Part shown: positions 42,301 to 52,000 of the stretch, in pieces | How the letters are laid out: the number at the start of each line of letters is the position of its first letter | How positions within the stretch are numbered: position 1 is the first letter of the stretch | NCBI GenBank assembly: GCA_004565275.1 | Contig: SDOX01000019.1 | Coordinates: 554,340-618,339 of the forward strand | Origin: Nannochloropsis salina CCMP1776 | Taxonomy: Eukaryota; Sar; Eustigmatophyceae; Eustigmatales; Monodopsidaceae | DNA: 64,000 nt | Direction: 5' to 3' | The notes under the pieces: generated by a model | The model's database searches: none | What the model was told of the DNA's origin: nothing | Seen by the model: the letters and a program-made list of their open reading frames with translations, nothing else | Translations under genes and position numbers: made by a program

Positions 42301-43802
42301 AGGGCCAAGGGCGTGCCCACGATGACGCGCCAGTCGCGGGGGTCCTCCCGCTTGGGGTTGTACACGATCTGGTTGGTGACCACGGCCACCTCCCCCCCCA
42401 GCACCTTGTAGAACATCGCCGCCACCTGCCAGACAAGCGGCTCGGTCGGCACCACGAACAGGATCTTGTCGGCGCGCATGGTTACGTAGGAGGACAAGAT
42501 CGTCTTCCCCGACGACGTTGGCGCGCAGACGATGACGGAGCGCCGCTCGTCGATGAGGCCCAGAACCCTCTTCTGCCAGGCGTCCAGGCTGCGGCCGAAG
42601 GTGAAGCGACTGAGCGGGGGCAGCCGGTTCGCCATCTTTACGAGCTGGAACTCGATCACGTCCTCGATCTCTCCTAGCAGCCCCATCACCTCGTCCACCG
42701 TCTCGCTGAAACGCGCCACCAGCTCTCCCTCCCTGGACAAGGGGGCCATGCCCTCCTCCTCGCCCCTCTCCTGTTTCTCCTTCTTCGACTTCTTCCCCTC
42801 CTTCTCCTTCTCCTTCTCCTTCTCCTTCTTCGCCTTCTTCCGTTCCTTCTCCCGCTGCTTCAACTCCTTCCTGGCCGCCACGAACATGGGGGTCTCGATC
42901 AGCGCGAAGAGGCAGTCCAGAATCAGGACATCGTCCCGCGGCCGCTGACCCAGAGCGGCCTTGATCACCTCCAGCATCCACTGCAGCCTCCCGTGCGCCG
43001 ACTTGAGGCTGTTCTTCAGACCCATCAAGGACGGGACGAGCGTCCGCTTGAACTTGGAGAGCGTGTTGGCCAGTAGCTGGGCGTCGTCCCCGGTCTCGTC
43101 CACCTGCTTCCTCGCCTCCACCTTCTCGCGTATCATCTCCGACTTCTTCTTCAGTCCTGTACCTTCCTCCCGCGCCTCTTTCAGCTGCTTCGCGGCCGCC
43201 TTGACGAGCTTGTCCAGCTTCTTCTCGCAGTCCGTCTTCTGGCTCTTGCTGATTGCCTTCCCGCTGTCCCCCCACAGCTTCTCCAGCTTGCTCACAAAGT
43301 CCTCGAGCACGGTCTCTGCCTGCCCTCCCGCCCCTCCCAGCTCCCCCTCCACTGTCTTACGCGCCTGAGCCATCTTCTTCGCCAGCTCCTCGCGCCACTT
43401 CATGTCCCCCCCCCCAACGTTTGTTGCAGTCTCCCCCTTCTCTTCCGCCGCGGCCCCCCCGTCGTCGTCCTTGACCGACATTTTCTTCATCCGATTCTGC
43501 ACGCGCTCCAGCCGCTTCTCCTCCTCAGCTCGGGCTTTCCCCGCTTCTTCCTTTCTCTTTTTCTCCTCTTCCTCGACTACCAACAGTCGGTCCTGTTCAG
43601 CTTCCCACACCACACGAGGATCAAAGAAGGTCCCTCCCGGCGCCAGCTCCCGCATGATTTTCGGCATAATGGTTTTGTCGGCCTCCCCCCCTTTCCCTGA
43701 CCGATGCTGTATTAAATCGTGCCATAGAAGATCGTATGTCCGCTCAAGACCGTCATCCTCTGAGGATGCGTGGGCACGTTTACTGAAGGCCACCACTGTC
43801 AT
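39357..43802 (-). CDS. DDX60-like SKI2-family DExH RNA helicase
   Basis: Single-exon frame of 1481 aa. Helicase motifs in order: I APTSSGKT (about 425), Ia PTEPLVWQ, Ib VGTPLALESAL, II DEVH (about 536), III LSATIGN, V SLAYGVNMPFRT and VI QMSGRAGRRGLDEQGN (about 1042). The SGRAGRRG form and the overall layout match the DDX60/SKI2-like group rather than DEAD-box proteins. The N-terminal 400 residues are highly charged helices with Lys/Glu repeats (KEKEKEKE), partly encoded by a CTTCTC microsatellite near 42807-42833. DDX60 in vertebrates aids antiviral sensing and translation surveillance; in protists its role is unknown. The ATG at 43800-43802 starts the frame. A further upstream exon cannot be excluded. 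Confidence 0.85.
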   Translation of the reverse strand: MTVVAFSKRAHASSEDDGLERTYDLLWHDLIQHRSGKGGEADKTIMPKIMRELAPGGTFFDPRVVWEAEQDRLLVVEEEEKKRKEEAGKARAEEEKRLERVQNRMKKMSVKDDDGGAAAEEKGETATNVGGGDMKWREELAKKMAQARKTVEGELGGAGGQAETVLEDFVSKLEKLWGDSGKAISKSQKTDCEKKLDKLVKAAAKQLKEAREEGTGLKKKSEMIREKVEARKQVDETGDDAQLLANTLSKFKRTLVPSLMGLKNSLKSAHGRLQWMLEVIKAALGQRPRDDVLILDCLFALIETPMFVAARKELKQREKERKKAKKEKEKEKEKEGKKSKKEKQERGEEEGMAPLSREGELVARFSETVDEVMGLLGEIEDVIEFQLVKMANRLPPLSRFTFGRSLDAWQKRVLGLIDERRSVIVCAPTSSGKTILSSYVTMRADKILFVVPTEPLVWQVAAMFYKVLGGEVAVVTNQIVYNPKREDPRDWRVIVGTPLALESALSKPRGREGAEMLGQQDFSTFRGGFHEFEYVIYDEVHTLDGEEGAALQRIIKAVRCNFLALSATIGNGPALRDWWQGVHEDHVGQERAEVEAMLAGRGDQTREEGEDYEMLARLVRMRYIHLSPAQGPDVKALKGRWTSVRAKCRDAARASPPAPQDVFVPVPSSQTVVELVDHKARFINLQRWVWAGNQLKTLHPLAAMSLGFLKSSASTKETSGQGPDQNGGGHEEAALPFTPYDSFKLWEALRDAFEEEVVEDVDPEEVLGGRRITLERSKEYEDLLKAKLMALASQGGEAEAKVEEILKTFAPPPDAQANEDFRLVDVVLHMKEAGFFPAIFFRLDTYSCVELFKQLLVKTAEEEKARHPTYYADLTKKREAREVLARKVRDAAEKRKDKKVKKRVEVDERGNRVEAERDDDDPADAVGSVPPPVDDTAPHPDFVFSSPVNRITDSELTEILEKLSKDNIDSEHPYIKGLRRGIGLYVDDSHTQEYRRVVQSLAQQGKLAVVFSDHSLAYGVNMPFRTSTFVGDDPELLTPLMAAQMSGRAGRRGLDEQGNLVYLDMPWERIKVLMLGCIPAIRGREPRYPTMVLQHVLSQYYNRTSAPKSDRVRFFPEYINEARMKAIAGPSLEDFLQARERHATNGAYPGPCDDAYYRSSLRVLEALRFIRVERPTTSPTSLGEDRLSPSGSAEMIEAMEEEGGNKELIKAPGVLALLWELREYPAEGVRVVFALPWMMGKVRPILEKKTAGYVFKQWSRRVKIDDVERDFLIMLLPLIDREAPKKGATPLHEEPFVSSTPGRASILKDVEEILRRSQARIDLIEEADRGTLKLERQPAPPGEPPCPLDSTLFKLLVLRKTPGSDPSLSALTSVDWFRLKHRLWKVGSVVRLMHNCLGKGGGGSEKYAVFLLWKTFRRIWYIMRDLLVYGTDYVGAGRGLGEEQDGGEEDEEDDGAGEGTTSTAVSAGSIGGGSSAEERTG

Positions 43803-44830
43803 AAGGAAGGCGATGATGGAGGAGCGTTATGCACATTACCGTGGTACAGAAAGCACGAGGGGAACCCCGCGCCTCAGAGAAAGCAACATACTTGTCGATG
43901 ACAAAAGATTAAAACTGATTAAACTGCTTGAGAAAAGCTGTAGGGGTCAACCTATCTCTCTGAGGGTTGCTGTGGAAATTAACGGGGTGTGACAAGGGGC
44001 TACGTCCACCGTTAACATTTTGCCGGCGCGTAGGCAGATTTACTGCTTCCCTCAATACTTAGTCTTGTGATGCATTTGGCCTTAAAACTGATTGACCGAA
44101 CGGGGTAAGATAGCTGAATTCCTAGCGTTCCCTCTCCTCTTACCGTCATCCTCCAGATAAGCTGCCATGCCGCGCTCACTACAGCAACGACACACCCGCG
44201 AATGAGCAAAATATGTCGAGAAGCCGTAAACCCTCGCTTAAAGATTTCCTGTTCATACGTGATGCGATGTGATTACGATGAAGGGGGGAATAAATTTCTG
44301 CACCTGGTACGGATGTTTTTCAACGTTGTCCTCTTTGGGAGTGAAGAAGACTGAATTGCGACCCCAAATCCCTCCGGAGGGAAAGAGGGTTCCGACGCCT
44401 TTGGACACCGATATCCAATGTCCCTCAAACGATCCGGAGAACTAAGTGGCTTTCGGGGTCATAAATCCTTCCAAAGCTCGTGTGACAGAGATGGCATGAT
44501 CTGAGGCGGCGATCTCACGGCCATGCGGTCAGGAGCACCGGCGAGTGGGGCGGGCGAGGAGCGGGCGAGGAGGGGGCGTCGAATAGAGGGCAAATGTGCG
44601 GGTTTCAAGGCGTGCGGAAAAGGCGAAAGTTACAAGCCATGTCTAGAATCCTAGGACATGCTTAAGACTATGGAGATAACAATCATGCGGCGAAAAGTGT
44701 AGTGCAAAGCAACAGCAAGGCCTGAGAGAGGGCACGGGGGAGGTTAGTCCCCCCTTCTTCGAGGTGGTAACCAAAGTCTGCTCGAGATAAAAGTCGACAT
44801 ATTTTGGAATTTATTGTACAACATTTAATT
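43803..44830. other. Intergenic, about 1 kb
   Basis: Lies upstream of the DDX60-like start and downstream of the carrier-like gene. It includes a short imperfect GC-rich tandem (GCGGGCGAGGA units near 44545-44575). A 58-codon plus-strand frame near 43816-43992 has no family features. I see no RNA gene. Confidence 0.4.
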
Positions 44831-46879
44831 TTACATGCTTTTTGATGGCCTTTGTATCAGCTCGGCGTCTTCCCGGGAAGATTCTTGCACGCCATGCGCC
44901 CGCTCCGCTCCGTCGGATGCCTCACCATCATCACCCGCGCCGTCTGTGTGAAGAGAATGGGAGTTTTCGAAAGAGTACGAGTAAGAAACCCCATCTTTTA
45001 TCTTAAAGCGCTTCCGATTCGAAATGAGGCACCGCTTACCATCGTCGTCCTCATACTGGGACTCGATCATGCTCTGGAAGAAAGCAGACTCCGAGAGAGC
45101 GCGCCAAACAACAGTGAAGACGATGGACTGTAATCCTGTCGTACATGACAAGACAATGCGTGCGCCACGAAGATGTGAAGGCGATAAGTGAAAAAGAGAA
45201 CAGCAATCCTGAGCCCTGTCACACTCACACATGCCAAAGCCATCCAAGCCATTCCGCTCTCCTCCCATCATTTTCCCTTCAGAGACCTCCGTCTTCCGGA
45301 TCTGCTCACCATTCGTCAATATTCTTGTCGACAACCCCCTGCCGAACAACCCGTTCCATCCGTCCGCGGCCAAGATTATCTGCACGGTCTGCGCGTAGGA
45401 GATGGACGAGAGGGAGGCAGTGGCCTGCTTGGTCGTCTTCACCACCCTCATCACGTTCGTGAGGGTGTCTGCCACCAGGGAGGCCACAAAGCCAATGAAA
45501 GCGTTGCGACAGAGCTTGCCCAGCCAGCCCGCAGGGGCCCGGATCGCCTCGTTCAGCAGAGTGTAGACATAGAACCAGGGGAAATGGCCCAGGGCGGCCG
45601 CCGCCGCAGTAGCCAGAGACCCCTGGTAGAAGGCGGAGAGCTCCCCTCGCCCGATCCTGCGCATCAGCGACCGGTAGCCTTCATTCCCCTCCACCTGCAG
45701 CACTGTCTTAGCTGTGTCGATGGGCATGAGGAAGATGCGCCAGCTCCCCGCCGCAAGGGCGGCCATGGCCGTAGGAACGAAGAGGGGAAGGCCTCTGCAG
45801 GTCAGGGTGAGGCACAGGGTAAAAGCATGAGCGAGACCTGCCTGCCGGCGCTCCTGTGCTACGACTTGACTGAGTCTTTCCCTTTCCCCATTACACGTCC
45901 TTTGTCTCGCCTGTGGCCTCATCCCGATAACCAATCGTGCCCTCCAAGCTAATTCCGCCTCCCCCCTCTCACCTGGTAGTCTCGAAATTTTTCAGAAGAG
46001 CACGGCACCCGTCGTTTGCCGCCGTCGAACCAAAGCGGGACAAGGGCCCTTGAATCAGCGCAAAGCCCAGTCCCTCGTAAAAGCGGCCCATGCCGCCCTG
46101 TTTGTAAAGCGTCGCTACGGCCTCCCTGAAGGAGGTCCCGTACCGGTACTGGTAGTTGCCGACCGTCCGCAACCACATGAGGGTCACGACTTGCATCATG
46201 CCGGCCAGCGCCCCTGGGATCCCGCCACCTAATGCTCTTGTCAAGAAAAATAGTACGGGACAAATGAGGCACCAGCGAGCGCATGATGTTGCTGGATTTG
46301 TGCATATGCATTGAACAAAGCACGGAGTCCATGGTCACAAACTTCACGGCCCTCCCCCTGTATCACTGGAAAGGGCCGGCCTTCCTTTCAATAGTTAGAG
46401 CATGACGTACCTCTTCCCCGCGATACGAAAAATGTCGATGATTGTCTTTTGAGACGGAGGGGGGGGGCTCTTCGAGGGCACACTTGCCGTCTCGGGCATT
46501 GATTTAGGCTCCTTCTCCTCCTCCATTTTCCTATCTTCTTCTGCGGGAATCGAGCCGCCCCCACTAGTCTCTTCCTTCAAAGCCTTGTTTTCTTTCGGTC
46601 CGCGCCTGTTAACATGTGCCTGCACCGGCGGACCTGCCCGGTCGCGATGCGCTGACTCCTCATGAGACGTAACGATTGCCTCCTTCTGCTTCTCCTCCGA
46701 GATCACCTGCACAATTCAAGTGGCAGATAACTCCGTCACAATGGATAAGTTTCTATACAAGCGCTTCACGACATTCGTACCTGGGTCTCCCCATGCGAGA
46801 GGTTCATAACAAGCGCCAGCAGCAAGGCGATAAGGTGCACCGTAAGGAGCAGGCGCCCAGAACGTGTACGGACAGGCAT
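44831..46879 (-). CDS. Mitochondrial-carrier-fold protein with N-terminal signal peptide
   Basis: Six proposed exons on the minus strand: 46781-46879, 46411-46706, 45973-46236, 45310-45794, 45040-45135 and 44831-44943. All are GT-AG with phases closing at 450 aa. The first exon encodes a signal peptide (LLLTVHLIALLLALVMN) and joins in phase 0 to a charged, Pro/Glu/Lys-rich spacer. Carrier repeats follow: GIPGALAGMMQVVTLMWLRT, PIDTAKTVLQVEG (clear PxDxxK signature) and LTNVMRVVKTTKQ, with HFPWFYVYTLLN between. The substrate is unknown. The signal peptide suggests ER, plastid envelope or another membrane rather than mitochondria, and algal plastids do have SLC25-family members. The C-terminal 45 residues are acidic and hydrophilic. 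The first exon is inferred from splice phase and peptide quality, not from homology. Confidence 0.75.
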
Positions 46880-47369
46880 AGACGCGATAGCGCGAATTTA
46901 TCAGACCTTGTAATCGAGCGAAACATGTATGGAAAACCAATTATGAGTCGTGGATGTCACGTGCTCCGTGCATCTGGAGAAACAGTCCGCATTTAATCGA
47001 CTCGATCGCACCCGGCTGCTCGCGTTCTCGGAGGCAGGCGTACTACTACTAGTAGTAGGGGACACGGTTTAATTGGGCGAACAGAAAAAAGATACAATCG
47101 AAGGGGAGCAATGGGCTATTACTGCACTCAAAGGCTCGTATTTCTACTGGCAAACAATGGCACGCAAGTAATTGATAGTCTTACTGTGAGTTGAATACTT
47201 TACTCCATACCCCCCCAGAATACAACGTCCTTAAAAGTGTTTTCACTGACTGATGATTTATTTATGATTCCAACCTTATCTTTTGCAAAAATATCTATAC
47301 ATTTGTTGTGTCGTGTCCTCTGCCATCCCTGATACGTATTCGTAACTTATCCAAATGTTCGAGGTAAGG
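46880..47369. other. Intergenic, carrier-like gene / VHS gene
   Basis: 490 bp holding the promoter of the carrier-like gene and the 3' UTR of the VHS gene. A short perfect palindrome (CTACTACTAGTAGTAG, near 47042) is visible; no gene is seen. Confidence 0.4.
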
Positions 47370-48650
47370 TCACTTCACAGGCGGGTCGCGGTCATCGTCC
47401 AACTCTAAGGCATTCAAAGCCGCCGGGCTTAAAGATTGGGCGTCTCCGAGTGCACATACTCGTGCAGCAGGAGGTTCCTCAAATATGTCCAACGGGTCGC
47501 TCGATTGGGTCACTCGGGCGCCATCTCCGCCGTGGCCCTCATTCTCACCTCCCGTTGCCGTCAGGTCCGGGTGCGTAGGGATGGGCCGTGGCATGGGGGC
47601 GGGCGGTGGATGGTGATCGAAGTCGAGCAAATCATCGGTCCGACCCGTTTCCGCCCTCCCCTTCCTCTTCGCACCTTCATTCTCTCCTTTCCCTTCGCCA
47701 CCTTGGAGCTCCGCATGGGATCTCTCAGCTCCGAGGACCTCCACCACCTCTTCGTGCACCTCCAATGCGAGTTCCAGAACTGCCTCTGTGAGTGTTATAC
47801 TCTCTTCCCCCCCTCCCATTCCCGCCTCTATCACCTCTGTTAAGCGCTCTTTGCATGCCTCCAAGAAACCCACGGCCTCGGCCAAAGCTTCATCCCCCGA
47901 CTCAATGCCCTCGCTGTGAGATAACATCGCGAAACACGCGCGCGCCCTTTCTCGTACTTCTCCAAGATCCTGCTGCAATTTGGTCAGGTCGCGGTCTGCT
48001 GTTCTTGCGCGAGGTGCTGCTGATGGCAACGAGGCGGGGACACCTTTGTCGATCTCCGTTGTCTCGGCATTAAAAACACCTTCCGAGGTGGGAGTGGTCG
48101 AAGCCGGTAGCGTGGCAGGGGACGGCTGGGCCGGGGGAGTGAAGATGGGCGACGAGGCTTCTAGCCTAGGAAACTGGACGCCTTGCAGACGCAGGTCCAT
48201 GTAAGTTGAGTAAAACGCCAACGTGTCCCGCCTGCTCTCAAATGACAGCCCCCACTGCTGCAGCAGGGCTAAAGCCTGTTCTTTAACCTCCCAGCCTCTT
48301 TTGCCGTCTGTCAACGACGAAATCTTCGCGAGGAAATCGGGGCTCCCAACTAGCGCATGGAAGCGACTTTCACGCCCTGGCTGGTCCGCGTTCTTGATCA
48401 CAGTCTCAAGCAAGGTTAGCGTTAGCTGGAGCACCTTCGGGTTGGCTTCCCGGAGCTTGCGGCGAAAGGCCCGCATTGCTTGCTCACCAGCAAACTCGTC
48501 ATCGCTGTTGACTGCATCACAAACGGCCAAATTCAGGGACCAATCAGGAGTCACTAAAGTCTCCGAAGTGGCGTCGTCAATAAGCCGTCCTACTGGCGTT
48601 AACAGGTCGGAGCGCGACTGTGACAACTTCGAATTTGTGAAATACTCCAT
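47370..48650 (-). CDS. VHS-GAT domain trafficking adaptor, TOM1-like
   Basis: Single-exon, 426 aa. Residues about 1-160 form a VHS domain: LIDDATSETLVTPDWSLNLAVCDAVN, RAFRRKLREANPKVLQLTLTLLETVIKN and KEQALALLQQWGLSFES. A GAT-like three-helix region lies at about 215-320 (LTKLQQDLGEVRERARACFAML). The C-terminus is acidic and Pro-rich with short DLLDF and DPLDIF motifs that resemble clathrin-box or adaptor-binding peptides. Family knowledge: VHS-GAT proteins bind ubiquitinated cargo and clathrin on endosomes. In non-opisthokonts the TOM1 family may act as an ancestral ESCRT-0. There is no GAE ear, so GGA is unlikely. Confidence 0.88.
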   Translation of the reverse strand: MEYFTNSKLSQSRSDLLTPVGRLIDDATSETLVTPDWSLNLAVCDAVNSDDEFAGEQAMRAFRRKLREANPKVLQLTLTLLETVIKNADQPGRESRFHALVGSPDFLAKISSLTDGKRGWEVKEQALALLQQWGLSFESRRDTLAFYSTYMDLRLQGVQFPRLEASSPIFTPPAQPSPATLPASTTPTSEGVFNAETTEIDKGVPASLPSAAPRARTADRDLTKLQQDLGEVRERARACFAMLSHSEGIESGDEALAEAVGFLEACKERLTEVIEAGMGGGEESITLTEAVLELALEVHEEVVEVLGAERSHAELQGGEGKGENEGAKRKGRAETGRTDDLLDFDHHPPPAPMPRPIPTHPDLTATGGENEGHGGDGARVTQSSDPLDIFEEPPAARVCALGDAQSLSPAALNALELDDDRDPPVK

Positions 48651-49086
48651 GAATCCCTATTATGCCATGGCTCAGTGAGTTCAGGAGGCTGAGAGAGTGT
48701 CGCGTAAAGGATGAAAGTCATTCTGCTTCAACGGTGTGCATGATGGCTTGCACTCCAAGGAACGCCCAGCTCCACGGATGCAGAGAGGGTGGAAGGCGGC
48801 ACCCGTTCTCTTCACGCACCGAGATGACCCGCGACTCGGAGGGAGAGGGACAGGGGGCCCGAATCGCCGCCTCAACCTCCCCACCCCTCCCTCCTCCCCC
48901 CTCCCTCTTTATTTCTATTCGCAGAGCGAGAAGCCGTCCATTGGAGCAGCCTGGGCCCTGGAGACATGCATACTCATGGCTTTCATCGCTTTTAGGGTCT
49001 TCGCTCTCCCTCCTCCCGATCAAATAATTAATGGAAATTACTCTCCTCCCGTACCCCCCGCGACTACACGTACCCTTTAGGACATT
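48651..49086. promoter_or_regulatory. Divergent intergenic, VHS gene / HFM1
   Basis: 436 bp between divergent starts. A C/T-rich tract on the plus strand near 48880-48920 could be a promoter element or 5' UTR. No gene is seen. Confidence 0.4.
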
Positions 49087-52000
49087 ATGCCTTACAAACC
49101 TGGGTGGGGCTTCAGGCCACCCATCTTGCCAAAACATTGCAAATCTTTCTCGGCAGCCTCTGTCTCGTTATCTTCCCAACATCCTTTGGGTTTGCCTCCG
49201 CCATCTTCTCCTTCTCCTCCCTCTTCTCTACCTCCTCATCTTCTTTCTTCTCCTGCATCTCATCCTTCTCCTCTTCCACCTCCTCCTCCGACTGTGCATT
49301 TCAAATTAACGTTTGAGGATGATTCTGATGAGGACGACGACACTGACCTCTGTATCGAAACGAAAGCAACTGTTGGCGCTACAATGAGTCATATTGACAA
49401 CACAGGAAAAAAGAAAGAGCAGCAGCTGCCACACACAACTTCAAAATTGGAATCTTCAATGATTTTCGGACCCAACAGAGAGCCTTGCTCACAACCTTTG
49501 GGATTTGCTGTTGACCTGGACCGAGAGCTTGGAGGGAAATTTCGAAATTTATGGCCTTACCGCATCCTTAACGAGGTGCAAAGTGCATTTTGGCCAGTGT
49601 GCTTCAACACTGATCACAACGTGGTCATTGCCGCACCAACAGGTGTAGGTAAGACCATGGCCTTAGAGGCAGCTATTTGTCGTCTTTTGCAAGAGGATGA
49701 GGGTACGGGGAATGGGCGAAAGACTTGGAAAGCTGTGTACGTCGCCCCTGTCAAGGCTCTATGTCAACAGCGCTTGGTAGACTGGCAGCGGCGTTTCGGG
49801 ACAAGATTCGGTCTAAAATGTGCCGAGCTGACCGGCGACTCAGCAGGTATGCGCGAGGTGGCCGCTTCTCAGATTATCTTGACCACACCGGAGAAATTCG
49901 ACGCGGTTTCGCGCGACTGGCGGGACAATCTTTACCTGCTGGGCTCCGTCCGCTTGGTTCTCATCGACGAGGCACATTTTCTAGGGGAAGATCCACGGGG
50001 TTCAGCCCTCGAGGCACTTATTTGTCGGCTCAAGATCATGAAATCCCACAAAGTAATCATGGATAAGGGCTTGCCTGCCTCCAAGCTGCGCATCCTGGCC
50101 GCTTCTGCAACACTGCCAAATGTCGAGGACATAGGAAGATGGCTAGAGGCACCCCCAGAGGCTATCTTCAACTTTGACTACACCTACCGACCCGTCCCTC
50201 TTGAAATTCATGTCCTCGGCTACGCCAATGCCAGCAACCCTTTCCTATTTCAGCGCACTCTAGAAGGCCGTGCACCGGAGGTGATTGGCCGATATTCGGA
50301 GGGGAAGGCGACACTGGTCTTTTGCGGAAGCAAAAAGGGAGCGGAGGCATTGGCTACTAAGCTTGCTGGAGCTGGAAGCGGGTTCGGATTTGGCAACAAG
50401 CAGGTGGGAAGAGGCGGGATGCAAGGAAGGAGCCAGCAGCGACTGGAAGCTGAGCGTTTTTCAAACATCCAGAATCATAAGCTCAAAGACCTCCTTCTAA
50501 CCTCAGATGGTGCGGTGGCCTTCCATCATGCGGGTCTCACAGCCGAAGACAGGACATGTGTGGAGACTCTTTTCCAGCAAGGTGTTGTTCGCACTCTCTG
50601 CTCAACCTCCACGCTTGCACAAGGAATCAACAGTCCTGCCTTTCTAGCCATAATATTGGGAACCACCTTCTGGCGAGGCACTGGAACCGGTTACGAAGAT
50701 TTGCCCGTCTCGGCCGTGTTGCAGATGATAGGCCGCGCCGGGAGGCCAGGATACGATGATCGAGGAGTGGCGGTCATCATGACAAGCAAGGATAAGGATC
50801 TCATGTACATGTCGATGGCCGAAGGGCAAGAAGTCGTCGAATCCCAGCTCCCAGCCCGTTTTCACGAGAGCTTGAACGCAGAGGTGTGTTCCAATGTCAT
50901 CAGTGACCTTGGCGATGCCATACGATGGCTGCGTTCCACCTTCTTATGGGTCCGCACGCATCGCAACCCGGATTATTACACCGCGCTCCTCCCGCGCGGT
51001 ACCGTCTGTAGGGATGCGGATAACAGTATAGGGGAATATCTGAAAGCGTATATGCTGCGCATCTTGGCTGAGTTGGAAGCAGAAAATGTCCTGCGCCTGG
51101 AGAAGACAGTCGGTCTGAGCCGCGATGGAGCACCAATAGAGAATCAAGAAACTGAAACCATTGTGCCGCTTGTAGCGGGACGGGTCATGAGCAAGACATT
51201 GGTGAGCTTTGAAACTATCAAAATACTCCGTGCCGTCCCCTCCGACGCCAGCTTGGAGGACCTGCTTTACGCGTGCTGTGGCTGTCCTGAAGTTTGCAAC
51301 CCAGTCCGTAAAGCTGAGAAACGGCCATTGAATGATCTGCTGAAGCGCGTCCGCTTTTCAAAGGGGCTCGGTATCAAGAAATGCACGCATCCGTCTCACA
51401 AAGCGTTCGTACTTGTTCAGGCTTGTCTTGGGAACCTGGAAATCGTAGATTTTACTTTGAAGGTATGTGACAACCCTATGTGCTTGATAAGTAGTGTATG
51501 TGCTGAGGAGTGATAAGGGAAAGCGCTCGGCCCTCTTTTTCTTTTTTTTTAAAAAAAATGATAACCTCAAATGACTTACCTATCACTTTCACGCTGGGCA
51601 GCTTGAGGCTGAGACTATTCTTGACAACGTGACGAGGATTCTCAAGGCCAATCAACAGCTGTGTGTTGATACCGGTAGGGGTATGTGTGCCTACCTAAGC
51701 CTGGTATTGTGTCGCTCTTTACGCGCACGAATGTGGGAGACAGAACGTGGTGCCCTATTGCTTCGGCAAGTCGAAGGCATCGGTGGCGCGTACTGTCAAA
51801 AGCTAGGCGTCGCCGGCATAGACAGTTTCCAAGGCATTCTAAGTGCCATGCCATCAAAACTTGAGGCCATATGCCATCGCCGTCATCCTTGGGGACTGGA
51901 GGTGATCCAACTCGTCTCTGAGATCCTCGATAGCTCTTGGACAATGCATGTTTCTCAGATATCAGGTACCAGCAGCGCTCGGGGAGACACAGTTACTCTC

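Noticed and set aside
41611-43275. 554-codon minus frame and 323-codon plus frame inside the DDX60-like gene
   Set aside because: Shadows of the helicase coding sequence, with no motifs of their own; the helicase frame has a complete motif set.
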